This document shows, piece after piece, positions 5,186 through 7,550 of a DNA stretch of 7,550 nucleotides. Made by a program: the position numbers and the translations under genes. Each line of letters starts with the position of its first letter. Within the stretch, counting starts at the first letter, position 1. The notes below the pieces were generated by a model, which saw only the letters and a list, made by a program, of their open reading frames with translations, searched no databases and was not told the DNA's origin. This stretch comes from Promethearchaeota archaeon (GTDB taxonomy: Archaea; Asgardarchaeota; Lokiarchaeia; Sigynarchaeales; SOKP01), in contig WJIN01000336.1 in NCBI GenBank assembly GCA_014730295.1, forward strand, positions 1-7,550. Reading direction: 5' to 3'.

Positions 5186-6142
5186 ATGGTAAGTGACTCA
5201 GAATATAACTGGAGATATGGATTATTTTTAGGATGTGTGATACCTAATAGATACCCCATGATCGAACGAAGCATTCGAGACGTGTTCGATGAATTGGGTG
5301 CAGAAATGTTAGATCTTCCCGGAGCGTCCTGTTGTCCAGCTCCCGGTGTATTTCGCGCCTTTCACATCCCTACGTGGTTAGTAATTGCAGCCAGAAACAT
5401 CGCGATTGCCGAAGAATTGGGTGTGAATCCGATTACCGGGTGCAATGGATGTTATGGGACCTTGCGAGACGCATGGTATGACTTAGAACATAATCCCGAA
5501 GAAAAGAAACATGTAAATGAATTACTTGGCAAGGTTGGAAGGACATATACAGGTAAATTTGAACCAAAACACATTGTTCAAGCCCTCTATTTAGATATGG
5601 GTCTGGACTATTTAAGAGATTTTATGAGTTATAAATTCGATGATTTGCGAATTGCGGTTCACTATGGTTGCCATATTGTTAAACCGAGCGATAAGCGTCC
5701 GTGGCATGGTCAATATGAAAATCCGCGTTTCCTTGATAATATCGTAGAGTTGACGGGAGCAAAGAGCATTGATTATAAAGATAAATTTATGTGTTGCGGT
5801 GCGGGTGGCGCAGTTCGAACTGCAGTTAAAGAAGTAGCCGCAGATTTCACACGAGAAAAGTTGATGAATATGCGGGATGCTGGAGTCGATGCGATAATCA
5901 CATGCTGCCCCTTCTGTGAGCTTCAATTGGATCTCGGTCAAGTAGAAGTGAACAGTATATATGGAGACATAATTGGTGAGCCCTTCAATATCCCGGTTAT
6001 ATATATCACACAATTACTTGGATTATCGATGGGAATGGACCCAAATCGATTAGGTCTTATAAAAAACCATGATTTGAAGGGTGTTTCACCATTTATACCT
6101 TATGATCCCTTCCTAGAAATTGCGAAAAATCAATTAAGATAA
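5186..6142 (+). CDS. hdrB: Heterodisulfide reductase subunit B-like CCG-domain protein
   Basis: This 318-residue protein carries two cysteine-rich CCG domains, the signature of HdrB, the subunit that reduces the heterodisulfide on non-cubane iron-sulfur clusters. Domain 1: C17 (FLGCVIPNRYP), C49-C50 (GASCCPAPG), C86-x2-C89 (TGCNGCYG). Domain 2: C162 (HYGCHIVKP), C203-C204 (FMCCGAGGA), C241-x2-C244 preceded by C240 (ITCCPFCELQL). Both motifs look complete, so catalysis is expected. There is no membrane segment, in line with a soluble HdrABC-type complex. The C-terminal ~50 residues (SMGMDPNRLGLIKNHDL...) are the usual HdrB ending. The start ATG directly abuts the hdrC stop and has a strong ribosome site. 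In Asgard archaea, HdrBC-like pairs are thought to serve electron confurcation or disulfide recycling; which one applies here is not shown by sequence. Confidence 0.95.
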   Translation: MVSDSEYNWRYGLFLGCVIPNRYPMIERSIRDVFDELGAEMLDLPGASCCPAPGVFRAFHIPTWLVIAARNIAIAEELGVNPITGCNGCYGTLRDAWYDLEHNPEEKKHVNELLGKVGRTYTGKFEPKHIVQALYLDMGLDYLRDFMSYKFDDLRIAVHYGCHIVKPSDKRPWHGQYENPRFLDNIVELTGAKSIDYKDKFMCCGAGGAVRTAVKEVAADFTREKLMNMRDAGVDAIITCCPFCELQLDLGQVEVNSIYGDIIGEPFNIPVIYITQLLGLSMGMDPNRLGLIKNHDLKGVSPFIPYDPFLEIAKNQLR

Positions 6143-6151
6143 AATCAAAAA

Positions 6152-6180
6152 TCTTTTTTAACTTTTTTTATAATATTTTT
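6152..6180. terminator. T-tract terminator at the end of hdrCB
   Basis: T6 (6154-6159), T7 (6163-6169) and T5 (6176-6180) follow the hdrB stop with no strong hairpin. This is the U-rich pattern that stops archaeal RNA polymerase. The convergent LRR gene has a T5 tract on the minus strand (A5 at 6192-6196), so 6143-6230 serves both directions and holds no gene. Confidence 0.6.
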
Positions 6181-6230
6181 GCCTGAATAATAAAAATTTC
6201 AACAGCTTTAGAAAACTATATAATTAAGAT

Positions 6231-6977
6231 TTAAACATAAATTCTGAAATTCCGTTTGGCTTCAGATTGTATTAGAGATCTAGATACTTCTTTTAAAGGA
6301 TTATTTTGAATATTTAAGCGTTTTAGGTTTTTTAAATCTAACAAGAAATTAGGTAAATATTCAATTTTATTCCCTTTTAGATTTAAAAACTTAAGATATT
6401 CTAAATTAGTTATAAAAAAGGGAATCATTCTAATATTATTATATTCAAGACTTAATTTTGATATATATTTAAATTTAAGTATGTCTTTAGGAATTTTTTT
6501 TAATTCACAAGAATCCAAATTGAGATAAGTAATATTATCTAAAGAATGGGTTTTGATTCTATGATTAAAATCTCTTAAGCCTATACATGTATGGTCAAAC
6601 TCTTTATCATAAAAAATCCCCAATCTTATTAAACGGACACTTTTTCCAGGTTTATAATTTTTCAACTTCTCCCTAAAATCTCTAAAATAGAATCTTCTTA
6701 ATCTATGGTTATATGGAAATAATTTCTTCATCCGTTTAGTATCCCAATTCAAACTTTTTAATACTATATTTTTTAATTTTAGTGGTAAATCAATACCATT
6801 TTTAAGAATTAAAATAGCTAATGTTTGGTAAGCTGAAGGCTCATTTGCTTTTTCAAGTAAATCAGAAAGTCTTAAAAGATTATCTTTCAGAACGGTTTTA
6901 GTCAATCTTCTTCTTTCACATTCATCGCGAAAGATTTCTTCCCATTCACTATGCACTTCTTGCCATATTTGTACCAT
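6231..6977 (-). CDS. Leucine-rich-repeat protein with unassigned N-terminal region
   Basis: Encodes 248 residues from the ATG at 6975-6977. A TTG three codons upstream (6986) is possible but would sit right at the predicted transcription start, so ATG is preferred. The C-terminal part holds at least three regular 23-residue leucine-rich repeats plus a partial fourth, at about 147-169, 170-192, 193-215 and 216-238. They follow the pattern LxxLNLxxNxIxxIP (for example FLNLKGNKIEYLP), a curved protein-binding surface. The first ~145 residues are helical and basic (WEEIFRDECERRR, then HRLRRFYFRDF) and I recognise no family. No signal peptide or membrane segment is seen, so it is probably cytoplasmic. 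The gene is much more A/T-rich than hdrCB, with many AAA/TTT codons, hinting at a separate origin. LRR proteins are frequent in Asgard genomes, but the partner cannot be named. Confidence 0.85.
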   Translation of the reverse strand: MVQIWQEVHSEWEEIFRDECERRRLTKTVLKDNLLRLSDLLEKANEPSAYQTLAILILKNGIDLPLKLKNIVLKSLNWDTKRMKKLFPYNHRLRRFYFRDFREKLKNYKPGKSVRLIRLGIFYDKEFDHTCIGLRDFNHRIKTHSLDNITYLNLDSCELKKIPKDILKFKYISKLSLEYNNIRMIPFFITNLEYLKFLNLKGNKIEYLPNFLLDLKNLKRLNIQNNPLKEVSRSLIQSEAKRNFRIYV

Positions 6978-7003
6978 AATACTCAAAAAGGTTTAAAATT
7001 TAG

Positions 7004-7015
7004 TTAATAATATAA
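7004..7015 (-). promoter_or_regulatory. TATA box of the LRR gene
   Basis: On the minus strand TTATATTATTAA lies about 27-38 bases upstream of the ATG at 6977. It predicts transcription start near 6985 and a leader of only a few bases. This gives the LRR gene its own promoter, separate from the HTH gene upstream. Confidence 0.5.
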
Positions 7016-7021
7016 TTCCCT

Positions 7022-7031
7022 AAAAAAAGGG
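7022..7031 (-). terminator. U7 tract after the small HTH gene
   Basis: A7 at 7022-7028 reads as CCC-TTTTTTT-AGGG on the minus strand, 8 bases after the HTH gene stop. It is a likely archaeal terminator separating that gene from the LRR gene. Confidence 0.4.
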
Positions 7032-7038
7032 TTTAGAA

Positions 7039-7410
7039 TTATTCGAAGTCTTCTAAGTCATTATACCATATGAAATGCTCTTCAGAGTCTAAATATGTTT
7101 GAGTAAAATACTCTCCAACTTCATTAGCCGTCATACCATTAAAAAGTTTTCCAAAAGTTCGATCGATCTTGCTTTGGCGACTTATCGTACTATCAGAATA
7201 ACCCAAAACTTTTAAAATATATTCATCGGATTTACCTCTTCTTAATAATTCTATAACTAATTCTCTCTGGAAGTGAATAATAGTTTTTGTGATAGGACCC
7301 CATTCTTGCTTAATCACATTTTCTATTTCATATCTACCAAATTGAGGAAATAATTCATGGTATCTTACGTAATTAAGATCTTGAATACCCGTTTTTAACA
7401 CTTGTTCCAC
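7039..7410 (-). CDS. Small helix-turn-helix protein of unknown family
   Basis: Encodes 123 residues from a GTG at 7408-7410. A helix-turn-helix lies at about 49-81 (RELVIELLRRGKSDEYILKV, then LGYSDSTISRQSK), resembling the homeodomain-like HTH of transposase or resolvase DNA-binding regions. It is preceded by an N-terminal stretch (QFGRYEIENVIKQEWG) and followed by an acidic C-terminus rich in aromatic residues (YFTQTYLDSEEHFIWYNDLEDFE). No catalytic motif is visible. The 5' end is suspicious: the frame stays open 11 codons further upstream to a TGA, with no ATG, no TATA box and a sharp change in base composition right at the proposed start. The gene may therefore be truncated or cut by a junction. 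It could be a small regulator or the remnant of a mobile-element gene. It sits in the same A/T-rich block as the LRR gene. Confidence 0.6.
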   Translation of the reverse strand: MEQVLKTGIQDLNYVRYHELFPQFGRYEIENVIKQEWGPITKTIIHFQRELVIELLRRGKSDEYILKVLGYSDSTISRQSKIDRTFGKLFNGMTANEVGEYFTQTYLDSEEHFIWYNDLEDFE

Positions 7411-7550
7411 TGAAGCGATCGACCTCGCAAACCTCTGATATCCTCACGAAATTAGAACAATTAGGGTATATCGAACGCCACAACACCCGACCCCAAGAGA
7501 ATTATATCACCGAGTTTGGAGAATCCATTTTAACGAAAAGCTTTCTCACA
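7410..7550 (+). CDS. Winged-helix DNA-binding protein, both ends missing
   Basis: The plus-strand frame is open from 7377 (after a TAA at 7374) to the window end. From about 7410 it reads LKRSTSQTSDILTKLEQLGYIER, then YITEFGESIL. This is the recognition helix and wing of a MarR/PadR/ArsR-like winged-helix domain, with the typical LeqLGYIER and YxITefGe blocks. The expected N-terminal helices are not encoded upstream in this frame: that DNA instead codes the HTH protein on the other strand, and no start codon is available. The 3' end runs off the window. The DNA here is noticeably richer in G/C than the block to the left. Either the gene was interrupted at about 7400, or two contig pieces are joined here. 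Its target is unknown. Confidence 0.6.
   Translation, partial: MKRSTSQTSDILTKLEQLGYIERHNTRPQENYITEFGESILTKSFLT

Noticed and set aside
5612..6013. 133-codon open frame antisense to hdrB
   Set aside because: It lies opposite a fully supported gene, has unlikely composition and no family resemblance; it is a shadow of hdrB.
7400..7436. Alternative plus-strand frame reading STEAIDLANL as the missing first helix of the winged-helix gene (frameshift)
   Set aside because: The sequence resembles part of an HTH, but the correct frame already covers the same bases with a good recognition helix. Joining them would duplicate the bases, so a simple frameshift does not explain the missing N-terminus.
1..7550. 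CRISPR arrays, tRNA or rRNA genes, complete insertion sequences
   Set aside because: I found no regularly spaced direct repeats, no cloverleaf with a T-arm consensus, and no transposase catalytic motif or paired terminal repeats.

Overview
The window most likely comes from an archaeon, probably an Asgard (Lokiarchaeia-like) lineage or a neighbouring group. The firm evidence is archaeal: a complete transcription factor B (TFB), TATA-box promoters placed for short or absent leaders, T-tract terminators, cytoplasmic PAS/histidine kinases of the type common in archaea, and an adjacent hdrC-hdrB pair. The Asgard assignment is inference, from the leucine-rich-repeat protein, the HxxC-type TFB zinc knuckle and the overall style. 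All seven complete, intact CDSs and the partial kinase whose 3' end is in view stop with TAA.

Layout. Bases 1-573 (+) hold the C-terminal part of a histidine kinase. It faces the TFB gene (792-1718, -) across a bidirectional terminator. Upstream of TFB are a TATA box and two inverted repeats. Then come the 3' region and gene of a YaeQ-family PD-(D/E)XK protein (2044-2619, -). A divergent promoter region leads to a complete PAS-histidine kinase (2932-4077, +). This kinase is related to the truncated one at the left edge, and 21 bases after it begins a small membrane-protein reading frame interrupted by two in-frame TGA codons (4099-4410). Next is a tight hdrC-hdrB operon (4571-6142, +), encoding the heterodisulfide-reductase subunits that carry two [4Fe-4S] clusters and the CCG-domain clusters. 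No hdrA is present in the window.

Bases 6143-7410 are visibly more A/T-rich. On the minus strand they carry a leucine-rich-repeat protein with an unassigned N-terminal region and a small helix-turn-helix protein. At about 7390-7415 the composition changes abruptly, and a winged-helix regulator with no visible N-terminus runs off the right end (+). This looks like an insertion or rearrangement boundary, or an assembly join.

How the genes fit together: most of the window is signalling and gene control (two kinases, TFB, two HTH proteins) next to one core electron-transfer operon. No defence island, CRISPR array, RNA gene or complete mobile element is visible. The most unusual items are the TGA-split membrane ORF after the kinase, the YaeQ protein with a complete D...ExK nuclease motif, the inverted repeats in the TFB control region, and the island with its sharp right edge. 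None is proven to be a new system.
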